NCBI GenBank assembly: GCA_019359395.1
Contig: JAHHHK010000042.1
Coordinates: 1-63,866 of the forward strand
DNA length: 63,866 bases
Direction of reading: 5' to 3'
DNA from: Komarekiella atlantica HA4396-MV6
Lineage (GTDB): Bacteria; Cyanobacteriota; Cyanobacteriia; Cyanobacteriales; Nostocaceae
The notes below the pieces were generated by a model. That model was given only the letters and a program-made list of their open reading frames with translations, searched no databases and was not told the origin of the DNA. A program made the translations under genes and the position numbers. Shown here in pieces: positions 27,620 to 36,082 of this stretch. The stretch's first letter is position 1, and every line of letters begins with the position of its first letter.

Positions 27620-28798
27620 CCCTATAAAACCAGATTTAAGCTAAGGAAAGTAATCTAGCTAAATATTGATTATCCATCGCCGCTAGAAATTGTTTATTTT
27701 TCACTCCTACTTTCACTCGTTTTTCTTTACCTAACAGATTAACTGCAATGTGTCGCAGAATTGCAAAATTTTGTGGTGCATTATCTTTTCTAATGCGACA
27801 GTCATCTTCGTTAAATGCTACATCCAATACCCAATGTAGTGAATTCTCAATTCCCCAATGGCTGCGAACTGATAGAGCGAATTTTTCAACATTCTTCTCA
27901 AGGCTACTGATAAAATAACGAGTTTCAACCGTTGTTTTACCATCTAATTGCCGCACAGACTCCACCATACCAACACTATTTAACTTTGCCCAAACCGAAT
28001 CTGGGTCAAGCTTCTCTCCAATATTAGATAACATTAGATAGTGGCGAATTTCCTGACGACCATACCTACTTTCCTCTGTTTTATATGTGCTCTGCTCAAG
28101 TCCTTGGAAACCTGTTCTGATTCCTTCGCTAATTAGCTTTTCTACTTGATCATAAAGATTACCTTGATTCTTTTTTAATGTAATTACATAGTCGGCATCT
28201 TGCTGGGTAATCAATTTTACAATCTCTTTTTGGCAGCCTATTGCATCTATTGTCACAAGACATCCAGACAGTTCTAATACCTTTAATAACTCTGGAATTG
28301 CTGTAATTTCATTTGATTTGTCATGCACTTTTACTTGCCCTAATACCAATCTATTTTTTGTCGCCCATGCGCTGACTATTTCGATAGCACTTTGTGAAGA
28401 AGCTTTGTCCTTAGAACCACATAAAGTCTTACCATCAATTGCCACAATTTCTCCTGATGTTATCTTCTGTATCGATCTCATCCATAACAGAAAACATTCT
28501 TGGAACTGTTGGGGGTTTAACTGTGCAAATACCCTGGCAAATGTATCATGCGATGGAATCCCGTTTGCTAGCTCTAAAAATGTTTTTAACCACTCATACT
28601 TCGTGCAGCCATACAATTCAATTGCCACCCAACTGTCTGCTCCACATATCACCGCTATTATTGCAATTGTCAAAATATCTATCAACTTGTGTCGCTTTGT
28701 GCGGTCTATTCTTGGGTCTGACATTTGTGCAAAGTGGTCAGCAATGGTGATTTTGGGCTTGAGCTTCACGCTTGATTGGGCTTTATCCTACTTTTACA
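27620..28798 (-). mobile_element. ISAs1-family insertion sequence
   Basis: One transposase gene fills the element. The inward-reading ends are similar but imperfect: ATAAAACCAGATTTAAGC on the left and ATAAAGCCCAATCAAGC on the right. I therefore place the ends only approximately, and I could not see a target duplication. It separates the polymerase-like gene from the 311-residue ORF. Confidence 0.6.
27636..28769 (-). CDS. ISAs1-family DDE transposase
   Basis: A 377-residue protein. The N-terminus has DHFAQMSDPRIDRTKRHKLIDIL and CGADSWVAIELYG, typical of ISAs1 transposases. The catalytic residues are in VAIDGKTLCGS (D112), VTIDAIGCQ (D175) and HWGIENSLHWVLDVAFNEDDCR. The length is normal and the frame intact, so the element may be active. 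Confidence 0.9.
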   Translation of the reverse strand: MKLKPKITIADHFAQMSDPRIDRTKRHKLIDILTIAIIAVICGADSWVAIELYGCTKYEWLKTFLELANGIPSHDTFARVFAQLNPQQFQECFLLWMRSIQKITSGEIVAIDGKTLCGSKDKASSQSAIEIVSAWATKNRLVLGQVKVHDKSNEITAIPELLKVLELSGCLVTIDAIGCQKEIVKLITQQDADYVITLKKNQGNLYDQVEKLISEGIRTGFQGLEQSTYKTEESRYGRQEIRHYLMLSNIGEKLDPDSVWAKLNSVGMVESVRQLDGKTTVETRYFISSLEKNVEKFALSVRSHWGIENSLHWVLDVAFNEDDCRIRKDNAPQNFAILRHIAVNLLGKEKRVKVGVKNKQFLAAMDNQYLARLLSLA

Positions 28799-28919
28799 AT
28801 GACTTTACCATCAAAGTCTGATTGCTTACCCTTACGCTTGCAGCGATCGCTCCCTCAGCCCTCTCAATAGTTTATTTGTACTACTATTACCCGCTTTACC
28901 TACCACTTGCTCAATATTT

Positions 28920-28936
28920 AGATGCGTTCGCCCTGG
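28920..28936 (-). repeat. 17-bp dispersed repeat, inverted copy
   Basis: AGATGCGTTCGCCCTGG is the exact reverse complement of the copy at 27385-27401. The two copies flank the ISAs1 element. The start codon of the following ORF lies inside it. Confidence 0.7.
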
Positions 28937-29857
28937 CGTCCAACCATACTTGTTGCCACACCTGAACACAAAGTACAAGGATTTATGGGCTTGGCGGTTG
29001 ACAATCACAAAGTCGAGGCGGTAAGCAAATGGCTAACTCTTCAAAGCGTTGAATTCTCTCAAGTTCCACCCGAAGATGTGATTAAGGAAACCCAAAAAGG
29101 ATTAGCGGTGTTTAACTTAGTCAGCAGTTCCATCCCTCCCAAAACTTTAGAGAAAATGACTAAGAAATTTGGAGCAGTTATTGAATCGAGTAATGAGTAT
29201 CAACAAAAAGTTAGCTCTCTTGCCACACGACCGCAATTCTTGAAACCACCAGACCAACCAAAACTACCAGAGCCTAAACATTGGACTCAACCCACATCTA
29301 CTATTAGCAAACAAAGCCCTGTACCACTCCCGATTACTCCCACCACATCCCCAATTAGTAATAGTGTAAAAACCGAACCAAAAGGTGTGACAAACCGCCC
29401 AGTAGTTAGTATTGATGATTTGAGGAATTGGTATGCTGCTGCCGACAAATTAGGTAAGTCAGAGGAGTACAAGCAACGCATTGTGGAGGTGTCCAATGGG
29501 TTTAAAACAGATCAACAATTATCAGATAAGGCATTGACCGCAATGAACCAAGATAAGCAAGAGTACCGTTCTATTAGCAGACTTACCCAAATCGCTCAGA
29601 GAGTTGGCATGGTTTTGGGCAAACCTGGGCAAGATGGTTTCACCAAAGTTCAAGGTCAAGTTTATAATATTTCGTTTAATACTGAGCAAAAAGACTTGGC
29701 GATCGCTCACCAAAATAGAGAGATAGTTCTAGATATTCAATCAGGCAAGGTAAAAACTAATCAAGTTTCGCCTCAAGTACTGCAATTCTTTGAAGAAACT
29801 AACACCAAAATTGACAAAGTTTTAGCTCAAGCTAAAAATCAAGGCGTAGAAATTTAA
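28922..29857 (+). CDS. hypothetical protein; possible displaced C-terminal part of the polymerase-like protein
   Basis: A 311-residue protein. MRSPW is repeat-derived. The recognisable protein starts at RPTILVATPEHKVQGFMGLAVDNHKVEAVSKWL. A proline-rich linker (about 105-155) separates an α/β N-terminal part from a C-terminal part with YNISFNTEQKDLAIAHQNREIVLDIQSGKV. A TAG stands directly before the ATG. It has the same strand and order as the polymerase-like gene, from which the IS divides it, so it could be the original C-terminus or a partner protein. I do not recognise the family. Confidence 0.5.
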   Translation: MRSPWRPTILVATPEHKVQGFMGLAVDNHKVEAVSKWLTLQSVEFSQVPPEDVIKETQKGLAVFNLVSSSIPPKTLEKMTKKFGAVIESSNEYQQKVSSLATRPQFLKPPDQPKLPEPKHWTQPTSTISKQSPVPLPITPTTSPISNSVKTEPKGVTNRPVVSIDDLRNWYAAADKLGKSEEYKQRIVEVSNGFKTDQQLSDKALTAMNQDKQEYRSISRLTQIAQRVGMVLGKPGQDGFTKVQGQVYNISFNTEQKDLAIAHQNREIVLDIQSGKVKTNQVSPQVLQFFEETNTKIDKVLAQAKNQGVEI

Positions 29858-29867
29858 GCATTAGACC

Positions 29868-29982
29868 TCTTGCAGAAGTCGGGAAAAGGAGAAGGGTCAA
29901 GGGGGAAAGATTTTGTATTTTCCCCTTCCTCTTTAACTTTTCCCCCAAGAGTGCAAAAAATACTTTTACAAGAGGGCTATTA
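29868..29982. repeat. foldback element (family B, copy 2)
   Basis: AGACCTCTTGCAGAAGT at the left and TTTTACAAGAGGGCT at the right, with opposed purine and pyrimidine arms. It matches the layout of 15473-15597. It follows the stop of the 311-residue ORF and may act as a transcript end. Confidence 0.5.
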
Positions 29983-29993
29983 CTCATCAACTA

Positions 29994-30305
29994 TCAATTA
30001 CTAATCAGCCAATCTTCTCGATAAATTTGTATTTGCCTTTGTCTGTTATAGTTTTGGTAATTAATATTCACATTGACGAAATACCCTTCACACTGAGTTA
30101 TTTCCTTAATTCTTCCTTGGAGCCAGTTCCGCTCATCTAAATGCCAAAACTTGATAGTTTGATTGACGTTATAGGTGGCATTATCAGTTTTCAAAGATTG
30201 GACTTTGGTGAATTCAGACAAGGTTGCCAGCATGATTATCCCTCTTGATAATACTTCAGTCATACAGATTTGAAAGTCATGAACAACAGTTGAATATGCG
30301 TTCAA
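29994..30305 (-). CDS. hypothetical small protein
   Basis: A 103-residue ORF; M25 (MLATLSEFTKVQS) is a better start, giving about 79 residues at about 29994-30233. The body (YNVNQTIKFWHLDERNWLQGRIKEI..CEGYFVNVNI) alternates hydrophobic and polar residues like a small β-barrel of SH3 or Tudor type. That is only a shape impression; no family is recognised. Confidence 0.4.
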   Translation of the reverse strand: MNAYSTVVHDFQICMTEVLSRGIIMLATLSEFTKVQSLKTDNATYNVNQTIKFWHLDERNWLQGRIKEITQCEGYFVNVNINYQNYNRQRQIQIYREDWLISN

Positions 30306-30383
30306 AACATGATGACAATTCCAGATATGCTGAACCCCCGGTAATCAGCCGAGGGTTGGAAATTTGTTATTCTTTGGTAATAC

Positions 30384-30833
30384 TTAAGCAACTTTGCGTG
30401 GTCTACCCGGCTTGCGCTTCGCTGTTGGTGTCGTCTCAGTCTTTTTAGTTGTTTTCTTTTTTGCAACTGGCTCAGTTTTCTTAGAACGAGTAGCTGATTT
30501 TGATTTTGGCTTGATTTCTTTGACTGGTGGCAGTAATCTCAATGTAGGGAATGGGAGAATAACTGCAACAGTTGAATTAGTACTATCGTAACTATCGGAT
30601 TTTAACTCCCACGGGTCGGGCAATTGTTGAAAAGTCTGTAATTGTGGTGAGATTACTACTTCTGCTGTAACTGGGGTGAATTCTTTGATTACATCTGGCA
30701 AGCTAATCGAAATCATTGTGCTATTGGCATTGGCTGTAACGAAAAGTTCAGTAATAAACTGAAACATCATAATCCCAACAAATGCCCAAAAGATAGCTTC
30801 AATCATTAAAGTAAGTACGTCTTGAACGTTCAT
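30384..30833 (-). CDS. membrane-anchored protein with AT-hook tail
   Basis: A 149-residue protein with a hydrophobic segment at about 8-30 (LMIEAIFWAFVGIMMFQFI), then a mid part rich in P and V. The C-terminus is lysine/threonine-rich and ends KRKPGRPRKVA, which contains the GRP core of an AT-hook. The combination suggests tethering of A+T-rich DNA to a membrane. The tail also resembles histone H1-like bacterial tails. The function is inference. Confidence 0.5.
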   Translation of the reverse strand: MNVQDVLTLMIEAIFWAFVGIMMFQFITELFVTANANSTMISISLPDVIKEFTPVTAEVVISPQLQTFQQLPDPWELKSDSYDSTNSTVAVILPFPTLRLLPPVKEIKPKSKSATRSKKTEPVAKKKTTKKTETTPTAKRKPGRPRKVA

Positions 30834-30957
30834 TTCTTTGCTCCTAAATTTTTGTAGTTTCCCGAATTTCTCAAAAACATCTCGCTAGCACGGTTTCAGA
30901 CCTTGTTTGCAAATGAAGAGGTTTTTAACAAGGCAGCGCGAGGTGAGCTTAATCTTT

Positions 30958-31134
30958 CAATCTCGATGTAGCGTAGCGGTTTTTCTTGCTTAGACAAGAG
31001 AGATGAATTATCTGGCTTCAGACTTCAATCTCGATAAAGCGTAGTGGTTTCTCTTTGATTATAAAAGAGACTTCCATCTCAATGTAGCGAAGCTTTTTAT
31101 ATTTACTTGATTGCCATCTTCAAGTAATATATAT
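30958..31134. repeat. three direct repeats, each followed by a hairpin
   Basis: The units start at 30958 (CAATCTCGATGTAGCGTAGC), 31026 (CAATCTCGATAAAGCGTAGT) and 31075 (CATCTCAATGTAGCGAAGC). Each is followed by a different stem-loop: TCTTG/CAAGA, TCTCTTT/AAAAGAGA and ACTTGA/TCAAGT. The region is upstream of both the AT-hook gene (minus) and the sigma factor (plus). The spacing is uneven (68 and 49 bases), so this is not a CRISPR array. Confidence 0.6.
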
Positions 31135-31169
31135 TTAGCCTTTGATGCTCACATCAAATATTAAAGTAT

Positions 31170-31341
31170 TTAACGAAGGAAGAAGTTTGAAGGAAGAAGG
31201 AAGAAGGACAATTGGTGGGGGATTTAAACCCACCACCAATTGCAGACCATCAAATCTATGATTTGATGGGGGACTTAAACCCGTTTGGCAAGAAGAAAGA
31301 AGACAAGAGTCCTTCTTTCTTCTTCCCTCTTCCTTCGTTAA
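31170..31341. repeat. 172-bp foldback element (family A, copy 2)
   Basis: The ends TTAACGAAGGAAGAAG and CTTCCTTCGTTAA form perfect terminal inverted repeats. It matches 14242-14412, but the hairpins at 31209-31242 and 31247-31269 are exact reverse complements of those in copy 1, while the sequence between and around them keeps its orientation. Confidence 0.8.
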
Positions 31342-31431
31342 ATTATTGGCGTTTAACTTTTTGATAAAACATTGAGACAAACTAATGTTTTATCAAAAAC
31401 TTAGAAATCATCCACCGCAATCAATAAAAGT

Positions 31432-32382
31432 ATGACTACCGCAACTTCCGACCTAGTTCACTCCTACCTCCAGCAAATCGGTCGCTACCCTCTATTGTCT
31501 CCCTCTCAAGAGATTGCATACGCAAGGCAGGTGCAGCAGATGATTGCAATTGAGCAAGCAACAGAGCAACAAGCACAACAGCTAAACCGACAACCAACCG
31601 ACTCGGAATTAGCCGCAACTCTGGGTAAAACCGAAGCTGAAATAACCCAAATCCTGAACCTTGGGCAACGGGCTAAGCAAAAAATGGTGATAGCAAACCT
31701 GCGGCTGGTAGTGGCGATCGCTAAAAAATACCAGAACCGTAATCTAGAGTTTCCCGACTTGATCCAAGAAGGCTCACTTGGTTTGCAACGGAGTATTGAA
31801 AAGTTTGATCCCAATCGCGGCTACAAACTTTCTACCTATGCATACTGGTGGATTAACCAGTCCATCACAAGAGCTATAGCAGAAAAGTCTCGCACTATTC
31901 GACTACCAATTCATCTCAATGAAAGGCTCAATCAAATCAAGAGCCGAGAGCGAGAACTGTTTCAATTACTCGGTCGTCGTCCTACCGTGGCAGAAATTGC
32001 TGAGTCCTTAAAACTCAAGCCTTCTTTAATCCGGGAATCTCTGAATGTCTCGAAAAATCCCGTTTCTTTAGAGATGAGAGTCGGAGCCGAACGAGAAACT
32101 GAATTAATCAATATATTGCCTATACCTGATAACTCTCCTTTGGAGCAAATCAATCAAGAACATTTGTATCAGGACTTAAGCAAGTTGCTGGCATTGTTAA
32201 AGGAGAAGCAACGAGAAGTCTTAACTTTACGCTTTGGATTAGGGGATGAGCGCCCAATGAGCGTGAACCAAATTGCAAAACGCCTTAAACTTAGTAGAGA
32301 ACGAGTTGCTAAAATTGAACATCAAGCAATGATTATTCTTCGTCGTCATCAAGATAATGTTCAAGAGTATCTTGTTAATTAG
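31432..32382 (+). CDS. sigma-70 family RNA polymerase sigma factor (group 2 type)
   Basis: A 316-residue protein. SDLVHSYLQQIGRYPLLSPSQEI gives region 1.2. NLRLVVAIAKKYQNRNLEFPDLIQEGSLGLQRSIEKFDPNRGYKLSTYAYWWINQSI gives regions 2.1-2.4. The region 4 HTH is SVNQIAKRLKLSRERVAKIEHQAM. It lacks the long region 1.1 of a principal sigma factor and looks like the alternative group 2 factors common in cyanobacteria. Being plasmid-borne, it may redirect host RNA polymerase to plasmid promoters. It is preceded by the 172-bp repeat and the hairpin array. Confidence 0.9.
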   Translation: MTTATSDLVHSYLQQIGRYPLLSPSQEIAYARQVQQMIAIEQATEQQAQQLNRQPTDSELAATLGKTEAEITQILNLGQRAKQKMVIANLRLVVAIAKKYQNRNLEFPDLIQEGSLGLQRSIEKFDPNRGYKLSTYAYWWINQSITRAIAEKSRTIRLPIHLNERLNQIKSRERELFQLLGRRPTVAEIAESLKLKPSLIRESLNVSKNPVSLEMRVGAERETELINILPIPDNSPLEQINQEHLYQDLSKLLALLKEKQREVLTLRFGLGDERPMSVNQIAKRLKLSRERVAKIEHQAMIILRRHQDNVQEYLVN

Positions 32383-32546
32383 TGCGATTTGTTGTGTCTA
32401 ACTTGATCTCAACACCGACTTGATTGCCAATCTGCCAGAATAGCTCTGTCTGTACTTGACTGCAACGGCATATCAAACAAAGCTTGTAGGTAGTCAGAAG
32501 TTAAAGATTATATTTATATATAGAGAGAAAAACATCCAGGTATACG

Positions 32547-32798
32547 ATGCCAAGCAGCAAGATTATCGATGTCAAAGAGTACGTTGTTCGAGCACATCAG
32601 CGAACGATTCACACTCGCATATTCAACTTCGTCTGTCAGCAGTGCCAACAACCAACACAACGCGAGACTTTTGGCCCGCGACCGCTCTACTGTGAACAAT
32701 GCCGTCGTCCTCAAGCACCTAAGAAATCGGCAGTTCCTCTCAAGAAAAGGAAACCAAGAGCGATGACTTATAAGAGTGGCAAAGACATCGCGGGGTGA
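32547..32798 (+). CDS. small zinc-ribbon protein
   Basis: An 83-residue protein with CQQCQQPT..(12 residues)..YCEQC, a probable zinc ribbon, followed by a lysine/arginine-rich tail ([14 protein letters not shown]). It is possibly DNA- or RNA-binding. It lies 165 bases after the sigma factor on the same strand. Confidence 0.5.
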   Translation: MPSSKIIDVKEYVVRAHQRTIHTRIFNFVCQQCQQPTQRETFGPRPLYCEQCRRPQAPKKSAVPLKKRKPRAMTYKSGKDIAG

Positions 32799-32835
32799 TT
32801 AATGCTGGTGTAGCAGTTGGTATTTTTGTACTATA

Positions 32836-33888
32836 ATGAAGCCGCTCTTATATGTGCGGCGTTCTCAAAAAGTAATGTCCACTTCACCAATCTTTTCTCC
32901 TCAACAATTAAATACATCTGTCCCGCACGAAACAATTACCGGAGTAGTAGAACGCCTGACCTTCTACTCTGTTGAATCGGGTTACACTGTGGCACGCCTG
33001 GTGCGCCCTCGTGCCACTGAACTTACAACAATCGTCGGCAGTTTCGCTAATATTCAACCAGGGCAAACTCTGCAACTAACTGGTTTTTGGCGTGACCATC
33101 CCCAGTTTGGGCCACAGTTTCAAGTCGTCAACTACCGAGAAACCAAACCTGCCACTCTCACCGGGATTGAGAAGTATTTGGGCAGCGGACTGATTAAAGG
33201 CGTGGGCCCAGTCACAGCCAAGCGCATCGTTGCTCACTTTGGTTTAGAAACCCTTGAAATCATTGAAAACCAGATTGAGCGCTTGATTGAAGTTCAAGGT
33301 ATAGCCAAAAAACGCATCAAATTAATTCAAACCGCCTGGCAAACTCAAAAAGCCATCAAAGAAGTGATGGTCTTTCTTCAAAGTCATGGCGTTTCTACCA
33401 CCTATGCGGTAAAGATTTACAAACAGTACAAAGATGAGGCAATCGCAACTGTCACCAGTAATCCCTATCAGCTAGCCACCGACATCTACGGCATTGGGTT
33501 TCTCACAGCTGATAAAATTGCCTTCAATTTGGGAGTTGCACCGGATAGTGAGTTTCGTTACCGTGCTGGGTTAATTCATGTTTTAGGTGAGGCTGCTGCC
33601 GATGGTCATTGCTACTTACCACAGCCGGAATTAATTGAGCAAGTCATCAAACTGCTGACTACAGAATCGCACGAACCGAAAGAAAACGCGATCGCTGACA
33701 TCATTAAAGACATGGCACTCAAAGATGACCTCATCCGAGAGAAGGGCGAAGACCAAACACTGCTGTGCTACAAGCCAACCTACTTTCACACTGAACAGAA
33801 CTTAGCACAACTGATACAATTCGCTCTAAGTGCAGGCGGTAAGCGTAGCCATGCCGTCAGGCTTATCGCTAATTTCTGCCTCGGTTAA
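32836..33888 (+). pseudogene. RecD2-type helicase, N-terminal part only
   Basis: The ORF has 350 residues, whereas RecD2 proteins are about 720-850. ETITGVVERLTFYSVESGYTVARL is the OB-like N-terminus. GSGLIKGVGPVTAKRIVAHFG and YGIGFLTADKIAFNLG are the helix-hairpin-helix segments. The reading stops before the Walker A motif: after QFALSAGGKRSHAV the sequence becomes unrelated, the junction holding a Nostoc-type repeat (GCGTAGCCATGCC). A C-terminal remnant lies at 36522-36652. The product would have no ATPase activity. Confidence 0.8.
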
Positions 33889-34011
33889 CTCAGGCATTTC
33901 AACAGCTTGCACGGTAATCGTGGTTACGCTTGGGTTTTCTTCGTCCTTAGCGCCCAGGGGTGGTTTTGTGTTGCTCCCTGATTTCTTGCGTTGTTTCGGT
34001 GGCTTGTTCAT
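33826..34011 (-). pseudogene. N-terminal fragment, paralogue of the 340-aa protein at 59065
   Basis: The ORF reads RRK/KQRKK-rich start, then NPSVTTITVQAVEMPELTEAEISDKPDG. It matches NPAFATITVNAVEVPELTPQEERD of the intact protein at 59065-60087. It stops where the RecD2 fragment begins on the other strand, so one rearrangement joined the two broken genes. Confidence 0.65.
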
Positions 34012-34090
34012 TATGCCACCTCCAGACTCTGAGCGTTTAAGCAGGTATTGAGTTGTGTCATGATCTGAATATCTGATTATTAGAATTTTT

Positions 34091-34119
34091 GCCCCAGCCC
34101 TGATCCGGTTGGGGCTTTT
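34091..34119 (+). terminator. rho-independent terminator
   Basis: GCCCCA...TGGGGC with a 17-base loop region is followed by TTTT. It lies in a 390-base gap (34012-34399) with no gene. It could be the remaining terminator of a lost plus-strand gene. The rest of the gap is A+T-rich, with no other feature seen. Confidence 0.5.
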
Positions 34120-34399
34120 CGTCTTGAAAGCTTATTTTTTTGGTAAACCCGTCTGAAATTGACTATGCCTGATATGACAACGTTTTGGGTTACTGTAATC
34201 GCCTGATTATGCGAGATTAACTTTGGTAAGAGTGCTGTATATGATTATTTTACTGATTAATTAAATTAGATAATTACTATTTATTTACATAATTTTCTTT
34301 TCAACTGCTCTCACTTAGTTTAGTTTATTTAATTAACAACATAAATTCCCAAAGATTAGATATAATTTAAATAAATATTCGCCACAAATCATTGAGCTT

Positions 34400-34804
34400 A
34401 TGTCAAATATAGATGCTCATTTTCACCAACTCTTTCAACCAAAAACCCCAGCTAATAAATTAGATGAAAAGACCGCGCTATTAGCCAATCGTCTAACTCC
34501 CACTGATGAGCAAATTCGAGATTGGCTGCAATCACCAGAAATAAAACAGTGGCTTACAAAGCAAACTATGGGAATTACGAATACTCTCAAGATAGAGATG
34601 GTTAACACTATCATCAAAAATATTCTTGATAAACCAGATAAAGATTGTCGAGTGCAATACAGTGGTGCAGCGATTGGGATTGATGTCTTACGGTGGCAAC
34701 TTTGGGCATCTTATAAATTGCCTTACGCTAGCACTATTAAAGCTCCAGATTGTCCCTATACGCTCAAAAAGCATCTAGAAGGAGAGGCTAAGAAACCTGC
34801 TTGA
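34400..34804 (+). CDS. hypothetical protein, 134 aa
   Basis: Mostly helical. It contains LTPTDEQIRDWLQSPEIKQWL and YSGAAIGIDVLRWQLWASYKLPYASTI. No family recognised. Its stop codon lies inside the first copy of the 211-bp repeat, so the last residues (EGEAKKPA) may have been changed by that insertion. Confidence 0.5.
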   Translation: MSNIDAHFHQLFQPKTPANKLDEKTALLANRLTPTDEQIRDWLQSPEIKQWLTKQTMGITNTLKIEMVNTIIKNILDKPDKDCRVQYSGAAIGIDVLRWQLWASYKLPYASTIKAPDCPYTLKKHLEGEAKKPA

Positions 34805-35011
34805 CCAAGAACAGGGTGTAGGGGATAGGGTGTAGGGTGTAGGGAAGAGAAAAGAATCGTGTTTTTTGGTACACTCTACCCCCGAAACTAGTGGGGTACA
34901 AGCCCCCACTGATTTTTCAAATCAGTGGTCTTAAATCAGTGGTGGGTTCAAGCCCCCACTGATTTATTCCCTACACCCTACCCCCTGCACCCCACACCCT
35001 TCTTTTTGACT
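34801..35011. repeat. 211-bp foldback repeat, copy 1
   Basis: The outer arms AGGGTGTAGGGGATAGGGTG and the C-rich complement near 34972-35000 pair. Inside are hairpins built on CCCCCACTGATTT/AAATCAGTGG. Identical to 36310-36520 except for one base. It has no ORF. Confidence 0.85.
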
Positions 35012-35295
35012 GATTTGGAGGAGTTTAAAATTATGGATAAATCCTGCACTACAGGAACAGTAAAGGACTGTTTGTAAAAAAGTATGGATGGCGTAGACAG
35101 TCGGGATTGAAAAGGATTTCCCAATAAATGAGCAAACATGGCGATCGCAATTGTGCGTCACCGACAGCGAAGCTAAGCCGAGTCTTCTCACAAGGGGAGC
35201 CACTGCGGTCTTGGGGTCTCCCCAAGTGGAGCAAGTGGCGTGAGACGCAATCATGCGAACGAGCGTCACAGCCCGCCGTAGGCATCGCTTTATTT
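35012..35295. repeat. intergenic region filled with short cyanobacterial repeats
   Basis: It contains a HIP1-like GGCGATCGCAA and the dispersed motifs AAGGGGAGCCACTGCGGTC, GGTCTCCCCAAGTGGAGCAA and CGCCGTAGGCATCGC. The last also occurs as CTGCCGTAGGCATCGC at 39782. I see no gene. Confidence 0.4.
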
Positions 35296-35751
35296 TTAAC
35301 TAATCTTTGGTGGTCTACCATTTGTACACCACCATAGCCCATGTTTGTCAATCACACATTTTTGAATATACTTTTTTCGGCGAATATCAATTGCTACAGC
35401 GAAACCATATTTAAACTTATTTTCAATTACTAATAATTCATCGCTAATTGTGTAAAAATCAAAGTGTACACCTATACAATAAGGCAGTTTTTCTGCTTCT
35501 GCCCAACCATACTTTTTCATTTCCTTAGCAAATGTTTTTTCATCATAGTTATGTGGTAAATGTAAATTAACAACCGCTCTGTTATCATTAATTTCTAATG
35601 GTATATACCACGCTTCACAAGCACCTCTACAGTAGTGACAATTTGGGCATTTTTTCCAGAGTTGTAAGCCATATTTGTTTTGTTCATTAAACCCTGAACA
35701 CGCTAATCCCAGCGGACACTCTTTGTAATCTTCTGGTGTTAGTTCACGCAT
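35296..35751 (-). CDS. cysteine-rich hypothetical protein
   Basis: A 151-residue protein. The N-terminal half has CPLGLAC and CPNCHYCRGAC, a possible metal-binding cluster. The C-terminal half is mixed α/β (YCIGVHFDFYTISDELLVIE). It starts 7 bases from the start of the plus-strand gene at 35758, so the pair is divergent and probably shares control. No family recognised. Confidence 0.5.
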   Translation of the reverse strand: MRELTPEDYKECPLGLACSGFNEQNKYGLQLWKKCPNCHYCRGACEAWYIPLEINDNRAVVNLHLPHNYDEKTFAKEMKKYGWAEAEKLPYCIGVHFDFYTISDELLVIENKFKYGFAVAIDIRRKKYIQKCVIDKHGLWWCTNGRPPKIS

Positions 35752-35757
35752 AAAAAT

Positions 35758-36075
35758 ATGAGCAAAAAGCGTAGTAAAACCGAGTTAGGCTGTTGGCTAT
35801 TCCTAGATTGTAAAATACTAACTGGTAAACCTCCACAGATTTGTCCTAATTATAAATCTTGTAAATATAATGCCCTATATACTCAAAATAGATGGTGTTT
35901 TCTTGCTGATCAAATGTGGCTTCCAGAAACCAGTCAGTTATTTAAAGTGCCTACGCTAGAAGTTGATCAATGGGTAGAAAATGAAGCAAGAGAAGCAGGA
36001 TGGAGTCCGGCGATTGATATTTTTTACAGTTACCATTTCTACTACGCGCCAGTTCAGTACTATGCCGAAAAGTGA
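35758..36075 (+). CDS. cysteine-containing hypothetical protein
   Basis: A 105-residue protein with CWLFLDC, then CPNYKSCKYN, then WCFL, resembling in spacing the cysteine cluster of its divergent neighbour. The rest holds WVENEAREAGWSPAIDIFYSYHFYY. The similar ending of the neighbour (KKYGWAEAEKLPYCIGVHFDFY) suggests the two are distant relatives. Unknown function. Confidence 0.5.
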   Translation: MSKKRSKTELGCWLFLDCKILTGKPPQICPNYKSCKYNALYTQNRWCFLADQMWLPETSQLFKVPTLEVDQWVENEAREAGWSPAIDIFYSYHFYYAPVQYYAEK

Positions 36076-36082
36076 TTAATCC

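Noticed and set aside
30958-31134. CRISPR-like array upstream of the sigma factor
   Set aside because: Only three imperfect units, uneven spacing (68 and 49 bases), palindromic spacers and no cas genes in the window.
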